Source: Antedon bifida (lineage: Eukaryota; Echinodermata; Crinoidea; Comatulida; Antedonidae). From it: a DNA stretch of 64,000 bases. The translations under genes and the position numbers were made by a program. Of the stretch, positions 1-10,899 are shown piece after piece. Under the pieces are notes generated by a model. The model was not told where the DNA came from. It did no database searches and saw nothing but the letters and a program-made list of their open reading frames with translations. Each line of letters opens with the position of its first letter. Position 1 is the first letter of the stretch. The stretch lies in assembly GCA_963402885.1 (NCBI GenBank), contig OY727100.1, positions 7,179,501 to 7,243,500 of the forward strand, given 5' to 3'.

Positions 1-510
1 CCATTTTTTCAATGTTATTTCAACGTTACCTATTTTAACGTTGTTTCAACGTTGATAATTTCTATGTTGATTCAACGTTGACATTTACGTTGAGGCAAAC
101 TTTCATTTTCAACCATTTTTTCAACGTTATTTCAACGTTTGCAGATAACGTTGTTTCAACGTTGATAATTTCTATGTTGATTCAACGTTGACATTTAAGT
201 TGAGGCAAACTTTCATTTTCAACCATTTTTTCAACGTTATTTCAACGTTACTTATTTTAACGTTGTTTCAACGTTGATAATTTCTATGTTGATTCAACGT
301 TGACATTTACGTTGAGGCAAACTTTCATTTTCAACCAGTTTTTCAACGTTATTTCAATGTTACCTATTTTAACGTTGTTTCAACGTTGATAATTTCTATG
401 TTGATTCAACGTTGACATTTACGTTGAGGCAAACTTTTATTTTCAACCACTTTTTCAACGTTATTTCAACGTTTGCAGATAACGTTGAATTAACGTTAAT
501 TCAACCAATT
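1..510. repeat. 110-112 bp tandem array, ACGTT-rich (left subterminal repeats)
   Basis: The phrase AACGTTGTTTCAACGTTGAT recurs at 37, 147, 259 and 371, a spacing of 110, 112 and 112 bp. The array runs in from beyond the left edge and stops just before the transposase start at 538. Each unit holds several copies of the palindromic word AACGTT. Read on the minus strand, the core AACGTTGAAACAACGTT resembles ACGTTGAACCAACGTC in the array at 7,490-8,555. The two arrays therefore look like inverted subterminal repeats of one element. The true left end lies outside the window. Confidence 0.9.
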
Positions 511-537
511 TTTGCCCACTGGGGTATTACTGTAACT

Positions 538-2857
538 ATGAATGTAAATAGTAAAATTTACTGTAAAAGAACTCTCCGCAATAGAGCCAAAAGAAGGGCT
601 AATGAGATTGTAGGGCAAATTGGTAGGCCTAATGTGAATTTTGATACGGATAATGTAATTAGGCCTATTAATCCACGTTATTATAATGATGAACACGTTG
701 ACGACGGAAGTGTCAATATTACTCCGTCTCTACCTCCTTCTGATAATAGCCAAACTGACAATGTCACTACTAGTACTACTAGTCATGATGACCAGAGTGT
801 TAGTAGTCTTAATAAAGCAAGTAGTAGTAGTGTTACTTCCAGTTGTAGCCTAACTAAAAATAGTCCCAAACGTTGTAGTAATATCAGCAGAATTGACATT
901 AGTAGCAGCAGTAGTAGCAGCAGTAGTATAAATGATATTGATCGCAGTAGTAGTAGTACTAGTTCTACTATTATTAATACTACCACTACTACCAGTGGTG
1001 GGGGTAGTAGTAGTTTTAGCCTATCTAATCCTCCTTACTTTTCAAGTAGTCCGGGAAATACTTCCTCTAGTTCTCTGTCCGATGATGAGGAAGACAACAT
1101 TAATCCTTCAACTACGATAAGAAATGAACTCTGTAGATGGGCTATTGAGAGCCAAACACCATCATGTCATGTTACTTCACTTCTTAGTATTCTTAAAACT
1201 TGTGTACCAAATCTTCCAAAAGTTGCACGAACATTAAAACATATCCCTTACTTCATACCAACTAGAGGACATTGCAGGAGGGACATACCATCATTTCGGA
1301 ATTGCCAAAAATGTAATTTCTATTCTTTCTGTCGATGACAAGTTTTGTGGTATCACTAGTTTACGTCTACAAATCTTCGTTGATGGTTTACCATTTTTTA
1401 AAAGTAGTAATGTCCAATTTTGGCCAATACTTGGCCGACTGGAATTGTATGAAAGTACTGGCCCCTTCATAATTGGGTTGTATGTTGGAACTTCTAAGCC
1501 AACAGATGCAAATGCATACCTAGATGAATTCGTTAGGGAAATGTTGAAAATTGAAACTGAAGGGATTACTGTACATGACACAACATTTAATGTTACGATT
1601 TTAAACGTAATTTGTGACACCCCTGCCAGGTCATTTGTAAAGTGTACAAAAGCTCACAATGGTTACTATGGCTGTGATAAATGTGGCCAAAGTGGGGAGT
1701 ATAAAAATCACAGAATGACATTTCCTGAAATGAATGCGGAAATTAGAACTGATGACATGTTCGATAAAAAGGTAACTGAGGATCATCACCATAAAGAAAG
1801 CTGCCTTCAAAAAATCAAAATAGGTATGGTTTCACAGTTCCCGTTAGATTATATGCACTTGGTTTGTTTAGGTATAATGAAACGACTTTTACATACTTGG
1901 ATGAAAGGTCCCTTGCAAACTAGATTAGGAAGGCGCATAGTTGATAATATATCTGATTCAATTGTCTCATTTATTCCATATATGCCACGCGAATTAGCTC
2001 GAAAGGGCCGTTCGCTGTCAGAGGTGGATAGATGGAAAGCTACAGAGTTTCGAACTTTTCTTCTGTATTCTTCATTGATATCATTAAAGGATAATTTGTC
2101 TCAGGATATGTACTATCATTTTTTATTGTTCCATGTAGGAATAAGAATATTATGTAGTCCTTCAATGTGCATGAAGTACTGTAGCTATGCAGAACAAATT
2201 ATTCGCTCTTTCGTACAACATTGCAAAGTGTTGTATGGGTCAGATATGCTGATATATAATGTTCACGCTTTAATCCACTTAGCAAATGATGTAAGAAAAT
2301 TTGGGCCATTGGATAATTTTTCATCATTCCCATATGAAAACTATCTTAAAAAAATTAAGAGAATGATAAAGAAACCACAGTTTCCTATTCAGCAAGTAAT
2401 TCGCAGATTATCAGAGGAAGCAGAAATTAATAGGCCATTTCCAACGCAAAAACAGGTAAACCCATTTAAAAAGCAACATTTTTCAGGTCCTCTTCCACTT
2501 AATTTCCCCAGATGTTTACAATTCACAGAAATACACACTCAAGATGAGTACACGCTATCAATCAAACAAGGTGATAATACCATTCTTGTTGGTGACGACT
2601 ATTTTCAGGTCAAAAATATCCTTGTTGTTGATTCAGTTCCAACATTACTATGTGTAAAATTTAGAGAGCCGTCATCTTTTTTTCAATATCCTTTAGATTC
2701 ACGGAAATTAAACATAGCATATGTTAAACGTTTAAAGCGCCACTTTTACCAGTTTTCAATTTCAGATATAAGAGCCAAGATCATATTACTACCGTACAAG
2801 GCTGGCTTTGTAACTGTTCCATTAATCCACACAGAACATAGCAATTTAGGATTATGA
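538..2857 (+). pseudogene. DDE-type transposase-like gene with one frameshift
   Basis: About 770 codons with no intron visible. The start at 538 is the first ATG after the tandem array. Residues 1-190 or so are a Ser/Thr/Asn-rich linker. The end of the first frame (to about 1267) carries the family's leading block, with the words LCRWAIE and VARTLKHIP. Around 1261-1270 the reading shifts: the +1 frame resumes with AGGTYHHFGI and stays open through VDGLPFFKSS, GPFIIGLYVGTSKP, a YYGCDKCGQSGEY zinc-like motif and QFPLDYMHLVCLGIMKRLL to the stop at 2855-2857. I recognise this block order from a large animal family of uncharacterised transposase-like proteins; relation to Tnp2 of CACTA/EnSpm elements is inference. 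Asp residues in VDGLP, VICDTP and FPLDYMHL are candidate catalytic or structural acids. With a single indel this is a recently active or nearly intact copy. A sequencing error at about 1268 is the main alternative. Confidence 0.82.
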
Positions 2858-3373
2858 TCATGATTTTCTTTATGAATTTGAGTCTCGGTTGGTAGGTCTA
2901 CATTATTTTAAGGTGGACCTCTAAATAAATATGTTCGCATCTTGATGTATTTTTTAATACAAACAGGATGTTAATATTTCTTTGAACTAAACTAAAAATG
3001 CATAATAAAGGCTTTCTACTCCAAATTTGTAAATTCATTGTAAGTGTTCATTTTTTACTTAGTTTTCATTTTATATTTCATTTTATTACTCGATATAATT
3101 GTTGTTCACCTCTTGTGAGATAATTCTATTGTATGAATATGTTCTACGTATTCAATTAGCATTATATTACTAATTTTCACAGAACATGGTGTTAAATTTG
3201 TATACATAATACAGAGAGGTTATTTAAACATTATGGAGAGTTCTTTTCATGGTGTAGGCTATTATTTATCTTCATAGTTATTGTGTCTAAAAAAAAAACT
3301 AAATTAGTCAAACATTATTGCTGATACTGTATGTATGACAGAACTTATGAATTGCTCTTTGTGGATTTGATGA
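2858..3373 (+). promoter_or_regulatory. intergenic spacer with candidate poly(A) signals
   Basis: AT-rich spacer between the transposase stop and the next gene. AATAAA occurs at 2924-2929 and 3004-3009, suitably placed to end the transposase transcript. I see no ORF of note and no clear TATA box for the next gene, which starts only about 520 bp after this stop on the same strand. Confidence 0.4.
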
Positions 3374-4555
3374 ATGCAGATGTATGCAGTAGTTGTTTTT
3401 AACAATTCAGAAGAAGTGGAAGCCGTCCCACTTTCTTGGGTTAGTGCAAGAAAAGATAAATGCTGGTGGCCTAATTACCGGTCCATCCAAAAAGTAAAAC
3501 GTGCAATAGAAATACAGGAGAAACCAACAGAACTGTGGCAGGAGTTTGAAATACGGGTCCTAGAAGAGACAGGTATATTTTAATGTTCTTATTAGGCCCA
3601 TACTTAAAATATTGGTAAAGTGTTTAAATCGGATCGTACTGGTCACCATAATTAGACGAAAATAATCATCATATTAGTAATTAGTATAGTAATTAGTAGT
3701 ATATGTCTTCTTTTGTGTAGCTACATATGAGAGGGCAAGGCAAAAACTGAAGAAAGCTACAGAAACGTCAGACTTAGAAACCACAGACAGTGAGGTTGAA
3801 ATGCCCAGAAAGAGAAGGTATAAGACTAAGTACTTCATATTACGAACTATTGTACCCTTTCAGCAGCATTTTTCATTATTTGAAGGTTTTGATTGTTCAT
3901 GTTATGTTAGATCTTATAATCAGCACGTCGTAACATCAGTACGAGCTTTTCCTTTAGTTAAATCAATTCATGTTTAGTTTGTGGATGAACTTCTGTTAAT
4001 ACTGTATGTAATGCTTTCTATGGATATTAAGGCCGAAATAAAGTTAAATGATTTACAGTAATGAATGAATAAGCACGTCAGCATGCAAGGTCCATAACAA
4101 TTTGAGATCCCATACTTAATTTTTATGATACAGTATTTCTAATTATTTAATTCATTTATATATTTGTTTAGTTTACCTGCCAGATTTTTTGAGAGCGATA
4201 AAGCTACAAGAACAAGCACGCCAGCCAAACAAAACTTGGGCCTACCTCCCGGCTTACCTGCTCTTCCTAAAGTTTGAGCCTGACAATGACAGCATTTCTA
4301 CCACCCCACCACTCGATGAAAGCATGGATTCGTACGGTATGTTATGTTTCTAGTACAGGGGAGGAGGGAATAGACAAATAGGCATATAGATACTGATAGA
4401 TACAATAATAGGATCAAGGTTATATTGCACGTTATAATGTTACGTTTCATTTCTTTTTATAGCAAGTACGTCTTCACTTGAAACAAAAAGTAATGGTAAG
4501 AAATATTCAATTTTTCATCTATAATATTTCCATTTTATCTCAATATGTCACACTT

Positions 4556-4766
4556 AGCTGTGGCTTGGTGGTTATGATGCTTGTCTACCAATCTAAGGGT
4601 CCTGGGTTCAGGTCCTGTCATATGTCAGGGTTTTTTTCTCATGACAATTTACAACTCCACTCCCAAAGACTTAATAATAAGTTCTTGTTTATGTAGAGCA
4701 TCTTGTGTATATGTTTGTGCAATTTGCCTAAAATCAGAATAAATTTAAAAAAAATTAAATATAACG
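4556..4766 (+). mobile_element. tRNA-derived SINE-like copy in intron
   Basis: In the intron between the 4463 and 4940 exons. A pol III box A-like TGGCTTGGTGG lies at 4561-4571 and a box B-like GGTTCAGGTCC at 4605-4615. A tRNA-unrelated body and an A-rich tail (about 4735-4766) follow. This arrangement is typical of tRNA-derived SINEs. The head does not fold as a full tRNA, so it is not a tRNA gene. Family unknown. Confidence 0.6.
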
Positions 4767-5317
4767 GAGGGAGACTTTTAGAATACTGTATAACTACAGC
4801 AAGCAAGTCATTATAGTGTTCATAGATGTAACTGTTGGTGTTTTGTTTTTGTCTGCTTCAATGTAACATTACTAATTATTACAACATTTGTTTAAACATA
4901 AATAATTTAAGTATTAAGAACGTTATTTCATATCAATAGATCATGAGATGTTTACGCTACTTGAAGAAATCAAGGGCCAGGTGCGGCAAAATTCCTTGTT
5001 GTTACAAGCAATTTTAAAAAGAGGTACCATGTCGGAGAAAGCCAGTGACACTAATGATGTTTTTGATTTGCCGGCGGCTTCAATGGATGACATCCAGAAT
5101 ATTGAAGAAAGCCTTAAAGAAAAGGCAAATCAAAAGGCCCTAGTAGGTTTAATATTTTACTTAAAATAATAATAACAACGTTCTCAATTAATTAATCATT
5201 CTGCTTTACATAGGATGTATTCAAATATTTCAATTAATGTTAAACCAAATTGATTAATGTATTGTTTGAAGGTTTGCATGGCGAAATCAAATTTGCGTTT
5301 TGTGCTTTGATCATCCT

Positions 5318-5405
5318 CATGAGTGAGAATGGGCCTCCTGAGGAAGATTAAAGCACATTGATCGAAACGTCGAGAAACTCAACAGTTCTTTTCAGAACTA
5401 ATTTA
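5318..5405 (+). ncRNA. hammerhead-like ribozyme motif, Penelope-type remnant
   Basis: In the intron 5143-5509. CTGAGGA (5338-5344) fits the hammerhead CUGANGA box and GAAAC (5364-5368) fits the GAAA box, followed by GTC at 5369-5371. Between them GAT at 5346-5348 can pair with ATC at 5361-5363 as a short stem II. A short hairpin AGTTCTTTTCAGAACT lies at 5384-5399. The surrounding wording (cGAAACGTCGAGAAA, then ACGTGGTGTGCCGC) is what I remember from hammerhead-bearing ends of Penelope-like elements. Stem II is imperfect, so activity is doubtful. No RT ORF lies nearby. Confidence 0.45.
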
Positions 5406-6244
5406 CGTGGTGTGCCGCAAACTTTAATCAACAATATTGACTAATGTTTTTCATCTACGTTATGTTGAAAATGTCTTGTTTTAACAATTTCTTTATTTTT
5501 ATATTTTAGATTTTGCGATTATACAGTCTTGGTGGCCACAATGAAACAGATGTCCTCAATAGGATAATGGGTCATCTGCTTTCAAACACACTTGCCTCAG
5601 AATTTAATTGGATGGGAAGAGGGGATAAGAAGGGGTTTAGAGGACTAAAGCTTTCAAAAATTGTAAAAGGTAAATACTCTAATAAACAGCACCCGCCATT
5701 CCAAGATATACACTGGTCCCAACATTGCTTCGGTGATTTGACGAGAACTGGTGTTTCAAAGTGTGTATATGAATTACCGTCTGACTGATTTTGGACGGAG
5801 ATGCACACATAAAATTGGATGTCTCTTCCTCGTTTTCAAAATAATATTTTAAAAATCTTATTTAGTATTATTAAAATAATTATTTCAAATGCATAATTGC
5901 TTGTTTTATCTTGCTAATAGGGAAGCAAGAGGCTTTTGATTATATATTTTTAACATGAGATAAAGTATTCTGTTGATACACAATGTTTGTACACTTTGCA
6001 GTTTCAGCTAGAAGATCATGGACCGGAATGACGGAGGCCACATGTGAAAATAAAATAAAATCTTGGCTGAAATACAGCAAGGACAGAGCTGGGGGAAGAA
6101 AACTTAGGGAACAAAAGAAGAAAGGTCAGTTCAATAGTTAAATTTAGTATTTAAAGATGTTTGTACTTTACTTGTAAATCAGGTATCAAGTCATTTTAAA
6201 CCACCATCATGACGGCAACAACAATAATCCATGCTGGTGGTTAT

Positions 6245-6690
6245 TTATTACGACTACTAATTTTCAAACTAGAATTTATTTCGTCCCTTTAACGAATTAT
6301 AAGTGATGTCATTTTTATAATTTTACTGACATTTATTTTAAAACAAATCATGCACTTACGTTAAAATACCATCGCAAAATGTTGATACTGTATAATTATG
6401 GCATCTTATGACCTGATGCATTTACGCTTATAGTGCTGAGTTATAATTATCTACAGCATATGTACATCTTTATACAATGTAGCATAGGTGAAATTACGGG
6501 ACCCACATTATGTTCTATTTTTTTTGGTATGATGGCGTTATCAAAGTAAACATGAAGATGATGAATTGAGCAAAGAGATAAAAGATTTGGAATAAAATTA
6601 ATTGGGCACGTAAAAGGGCGGCGGTGCGCGCTTTTTGAAATTTGTACAACTTTTACTAAAAACTAACATTGTGTTAAATAAATTGCAATG
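6245..6690. repeat. dispersed repeat, copy 1
   Basis: Occupies much of the last intron (6125-6801) of the DUF4806 gene. It matches, in inverse orientation, about 36,930-37,325: shared words include CTTTAACGAATTATA, GTGCTGAGTT, GTAGCATAGGTGAAATTACGGG and a GGCACGTA segment followed by a GCGC-rich word. The 37 kb copy extends further and ends with GATCACCT, so this copy may be truncated. No coding content seen. Confidence 0.7.
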
Positions 6691-7489
6691 CGATAAGCTT
6701 TCTACTTTAGCTTATGGTTTGTAATCACTATGTGTGTATTTAGTAAACGTATATAATTTACAGTTAATTGACAATAACTTGCTTTTCTTTTCTCTTTGTA
6801 GCAGCTGCAGCAGCAGCAAACACCGACGAAGCCGAAGATACCATAGATGATGATGATGAACTTTTGATTTGAATTGTTGGTTATCCGTATACTAGATGCT
6901 GTGACGGCATCATATTGCCAGTAGATTTTGTAAAATAGGATTTGTTTTTTCTTTGGTACTATTATTCATATTTAAAAGAGCGCATCTCGATTATCGATAC
7001 CCCATTTCTCCCAGCTTTAAATATTTTCTTATTCAATAAATCATTCCTCGCATGAGTAGTAAACTTTTTAATTTTGATGACCTCATTATGTCTCAACATT
7101 TGAACAACATGGGTTAATTAATTTAATCTATATAGTAAATTGTAATCTATTGCCCCTCAGGATGAAAAGTGGCCCTCAATCTTAAATGTATGCTCAAATT
7201 AACTTCCGAATTGATGAAATGTTAAAAACTTGATTAAAATGTAATCAAACGTTGCAATTAATTATACATTTTTACATTCTTAAGAGACGAGTTCAAATCT
7301 ATATACAGTAGTTTATTTGATTTTTAATTGTCTAGTTTTTAAATGTTTTACTTAAATTGTTTATCATTAAATAATTATACCTTTAATAAAAACAATTTCC
7401 AATCCAATATTTGCAGAGTACCGGCATTATTTAATTGTTAAGTTTCATTCATATTCATTCGATGGTACAATCTATTTACTACGGTGAAT

Positions 7490-8555
7490 CGATGTAAATT
7501 AACACAGCTACTCCAACACGTTGTGCTCACGCATAACCGACGAATACAAAATACGATGAACCGACGTAATCTATGACTTTAAGCCGACGTTGACCCAACA
7601 CATTGGGCGAACTAATGCCCAACGAAGAACAATTACGTTGAACCAACGTCATCAAAAGTTGTTAGACCAATGTAATATAAATGACGTTAAGCCGACATCA
7701 ACCCAACACGTTGAGCCAACCTAGACACGACAAATAAAAAAATACGTTGAACCAACGTCATCAAAAGTTATTAGACCAACGTAATGTATATGACGTTAAG
7801 CCGACGTCAACAAACACATGTCGGGCCAACATCGTTAAAAGATGTTAAGCCAACCATAAATGACGACGTTTGTCCGACGTTGCCCGAACACGTTGTTGCA
7901 ATGTCTGTCCAACGCGTTGGGCCCACTAAGGGCCGATGTAAAAAATAACGTTGGGCCTACGTCGGTAAAAGTAACGTCGGGCCAACGTCATCAAAAGTTG
8001 TTAAGCCAACGTAATGTATATGACGTTAAGCCGACGTCAACAAACACATGTCGGGCCAACATCGTTAAAAGATGTTAAGCCAACCATAAATAACGACGTT
8101 TGTCCGACGTCGCCCCAACACGTTGTTCCGATGTCTGTCCAACGCGTTGGGCCCACTAAGGGCCGACGGAAAATATTACGTCGGGCCTATGTCGCGGTAT
8201 AAGATGTCGAGCCAACCATAAACGACGACGTTTGGCCGACGTCGCCCCAACACGTTGTTCCAATGTCTGTTCAACGCGTTGGGCCCACTAAGGGCCGATG
8301 GAAAAAATTACGTCGGGCCTACGTTGGTAACAGTAACGTCGGGCCTACGTCGGTAAAAGATGTCAAGCCAACCATAAACGACGACGTCGCCCCAACACGT
8401 TGTTCCGATGTCTGTACAACGCGTTGGGCCCACTAAGGGCCGATGGAAAAAATTACGTCGGGCCTACGTCGGGCCTACGTCGCCTAAAGTTGTTGGCCCA
8501 ACGTAACTGTTGACCTTACGCCAACGTCGGTACAACGTGTGATTGCTAGCTGGGT
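7490..8555. repeat. ACGTT/ACGTC-rich complex tandem array (right subterminal repeats)
   Basis: Degenerate tandem units built from words such as ACGTTGAACCAACGT, GCCGACGTCAAC, CACGTTGTTCCGATGTC and GCGTTGGGCCCACTAAGGG. The last of these recurs near 7,913, 8,143, 8,275 and 8,420, spacing about 230, 132 and 145 bp. The array is rich in CpG compared with its surroundings and ends near ACGTGTGATTGCTAGCTGGG at about 8,540-8,555. Short reading frames in it come from the repeats. It mirrors the array at 1-510 and probably marks the right end of the same transposon. Confidence 0.85.
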
Positions 8556-8559
8556 AGGC

Positions 8560-9264
8560 CTTCTAGGCCTAGAATAGAAGACACCGACAACAAATTAAAA
8601 GACATACCTCTAGGACCTAGAATTATTTATAAATTTGGTGAAACAGAATTTAACCATTTAATTATTTTGTTTTATATAAATTGTAGCCTTAAGGATTGAC
8701 AGAAAATAAACTTAGATAGGGGTCAATCGGTTGATTTTACTTCCCTCTTTTTAGTGTAAAATGGCCTTAATTAAGGGTAATATAATAAATTCCCCTTAGC
8801 GACACAGCGATTGTGGTATGAAAACGTTAAGGGGAAAGACAAAAAGGGTTATATCTGCCATTTTACCTACAAAATAAAAAAAAAGTTTGTATCGTAATTG
8901 GAATCATTAACATATAGGCCTATGTTGAAACGCAAAAAAGAATATATTTAGCCGATATTTTGGTTTAAAACGGTTGGAATACCATCTTTCCCACTACACC
9001 TGTACAAACCCATTTGCATAACAACGCCGACATACCACCAACGATGAGATATAAATTCTTTTCTAAACACGTAACGAAGAGAACTATAATTCCTTTTTTT
9101 CTGACATTCAATTGTTAGTCATTCGCGGCGGTCAACGCGCCACACTGTTGAATTTTGATGTTGTTAATCTTTTACATTATATTATCCTAAATTAACCTGA
9201 CTCTCTAAATATCTCTCTTTCAAAATAAAAGAAAAGCATTTTATATTTATTTTAAAAAAAAGAA
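8560..9264. other. non-coding, AT-rich
   Basis: No ORF, RNA gene or satellite recognised. It contains one arm (about 8,980-9,045) of an inverted repeat whose partner is at 10,148-10,207, and a word CGGTCAACGCGCCACACTG (about 9,129) repeated directly at about 10,217. Confidence 0.5.
8980..9045. repeat. inverted repeat arm, partner at 10,148-10,207
   Basis: CCACTACACCTG and CATTTGCATAA in this arm appear as CAGGTGTAGTGG and TTATGCAAATG at 10,148-10,207. The arms enclose two SINE-like copies and lie 1.1 kb apart. A nearby GTCAACGCGCCACACTG-type word is repeated in direct, not inverted, orientation. The locus is therefore a rearranged repeat rather than simple ends of one element. Confidence 0.6.
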
Positions 9265-9365
9265 ATCCGTAGAGATTCGAACCCCAGCCAGTAGAGCTGA
9301 GAGAATTCAATCCAAACGATAGTTACTAGAGCACTACCCGTTATGCCACAATGTACACGAGTAAT
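9265..9365 (-). mobile_element. possible tRNA-like SINE head
   Basis: On the minus strand a box A-like stretch (GGCATAACGGGTAGTGCTC) is followed about 45 bases later by a box B-like GGGTTCGAATCTC. It does not fold into a clean cloverleaf. Most likely a decayed tRNA-derived SINE head or a tRNA pseudogene. Confidence 0.35.
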
Positions 9366-9495
9366 AAAAGGTGACAATAGTATAGTCTTATACGGGCTTC
9401 ATATTACGTCATTCTAATCGTTACGTCATAAATTTGCATATTCATGACGTAATTTTGAGGAAACGAATCTAGTTTTAACCTTGCTATTAACCAGA

Positions 9496-9835
9496 GGGCC
9501 GGGTAGCTCAGTTGGTAGAGCGTCGTGGAACACGATTATCGTGGGTTCAAACCCCATGCCGGTCGGTGGAAAAGAGTTAAAGCTATGCGAGCTTCTGTGT
9601 TTGGGGTTCACAGATTTAAACGTCCCCCTTTCCACCACACATTATGAGGCAATAACATCAAAGCATCTGATGTGTGGTACCCCCAAGGCTGTGAGAGAGC
9701 CTTACCGTGCTAGAGGCAAGGGAGCACACCATCATTTTTTTTGGCTTCCCGCCTCTTTCCGATCTCGTAAATTTTATGTTTGGCGCCCTCAATTTTAAGA
9801 ACACCTAAGTTATGTCAGAAAATTAGGAACAAATA
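9496..9835 (+). mobile_element. tRNA-derived SINE-like copy
   Basis: Box A TAGCTCAGTTGG at 9504-9515 and box B GGTTCAAACCCC at 9544-9555. D-stem, T-stem and six of seven acceptor pairs can form. The anticodon arm is about four bases short and collapses to a TCGTG/CACGA stem with a three-base loop, so this is not a working tRNA. A tRNA-unrelated body follows, ending near an A-rich AAATAAATAGAAATG tail. A 105-codon reading frame across it is incidental. Confidence 0.65.
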
Positions 9836-10365
9836 AATAGAAATGTGTAAAGATGCCGATGCCTAGCCTGGCTAGTGTTTTCTCTCTATTTATTTAAATA
9901 CATATGCATTATTGTAATAAATAATTTCACAATTTCTGTGTGAATTATTACCTTTGAACAAACGAACATTATTCCAAACCATGTACTACATTTTACTATG
10001 TTTGATCATGAATAAATGAAATGAATTAAGTGAATAATTGATCATGAGAAATCAAAACAACTGATACAATGAATTAAATGATGAACAACAGCAGCCATCC
10101 AACCAACCCATTGATTGCTACTCCTATACAAATATTGATCAGTTGGTATGCCGTGCGTTATTATGCAAATGAGTTGGTGCAGGTGTAGTGGGGAAGATGG
10201 TATTGTTATTCATTGCGGTCAACACGCCACACTGTTGAATGTTGATATTGTTGATTATTCAAATCTTGTAAGAAAAACTATTTCTCCGGGCGGGAACCTA
10301 GCAGATCCCCTCATTTAGTTTGAAAGAAATCTCGAAAAGAAATCCATCTGGAAAAGATCTACACA

Positions 10366-10860
10366 CATGTTCTAGCTATTCCAAATCCATTATAAAAATA
10401 ATACCATTTATAATGCAAATGGCGAATGTAAAAAAAAACAGACGTTAAGGCGAAATCGCAAAATTATATTTGTTGACAAATGTTATGGACATTTTAATTC
10501 ACGTTCATTCCCCTGATATAGTATAGTTTAAACTACACACTGTTCTAGCTATTCCAAATCCAGTATGAATTATAATACCATTTATAATGCGATGTAGGCC
10601 TAGGCCTAAATGGCGAATGTTAAAAAAACAGACGTTAAGGCGAAATAGTAAAATTATATTTGTTGACAAATTTTATTGAAATTTTAATTCACGACTGCTT
10701 TAATCTCACTCTTCCCTGATATAGTGTAGTCAAAACTACTATCACACATGTTCTAGCTATTCTAAATCCACTAAAAAATAATAATACCATTTATAATTTG
10801 CAATGTAAATGGCGAATGTTAAAAAAACAGACGTTAAGGCGAAATAGTAAAAAGAGCTGT
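10366..10860. repeat. three direct copies of a 170-210 bp unit
   Basis: The word GTTCTAGCTATTC recurs at 10,369, 10,542 and 10,750, each followed by TACCATTTATAAT, ATGGCGAATGT and CAGACGTTAAGGCGAAAT. The third copy is truncated. No coding content seen. Confidence 0.8.
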
Positions 10861-10899
10861 CCCCAATTAAACGAGGGGTTCTACTATAATATAAATGTA

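Larger units (their letters stand above)
3380..6872 (+). pseudogene. DUF4806-domain gene, seven exons, one frameshift
   Basis: Exons read as 3380-3572, 3721-3817, 4172-4336, 4463-4495, 4940-5142, 5510-5669, 6002-6124 and 6802-6872, each bounded by AG and GT, with phases that agree at every junction except inside the 4172-4336 exon. There the incoming frame meets TGA at about 4276 after a Pro/Leu-rich stretch, while the outgoing frame needs a one-base shift. The N terminus (VVVFNNSEEVEAVPLSWV, then WWPNYRS) and the block YSLGGHNETDVLNRIMGHLL followed by FNWMGRGDKKGFRGL match the DUF4806 family of metazoan proteins as I remember it. The C terminus is a basic stretch, an Ala run and an acidic tail. 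A coiled-coil-like segment (MFTLLEEIKGQVRQNSLLLQ) is in the 4940 exon. Function is unknown. Its position between the transposase and the right subterminal array suggests a second protein of the same mobile element. AATAAA at 7035-7040 could end the transcript. Confidence 0.75.

Noticed and set aside
412-537. Upstream extension of the transposase frame into the tandem array
   Set aside because: These codons are made of the 110 bp repeat; the ATG at 538 is the first after the array.
783-1120. Leu-rich frames on both strands over the Ser-rich linker
   Set aside because: Shadows of AGT/AGC-rich codons of the transposase linker.
7860-8202. Two overlapping small ORFs
   Set aside because: Built wholly from the ACGTC tandem repeats.
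9496-9570. Functional tRNA gene
   Set aside because: Anticodon arm is about four bases short and there is no usable anticodon loop.
9481-9798. 105-codon ORF
   Set aside because: Runs through the SINE-like tRNA head and body; no protein-like content.
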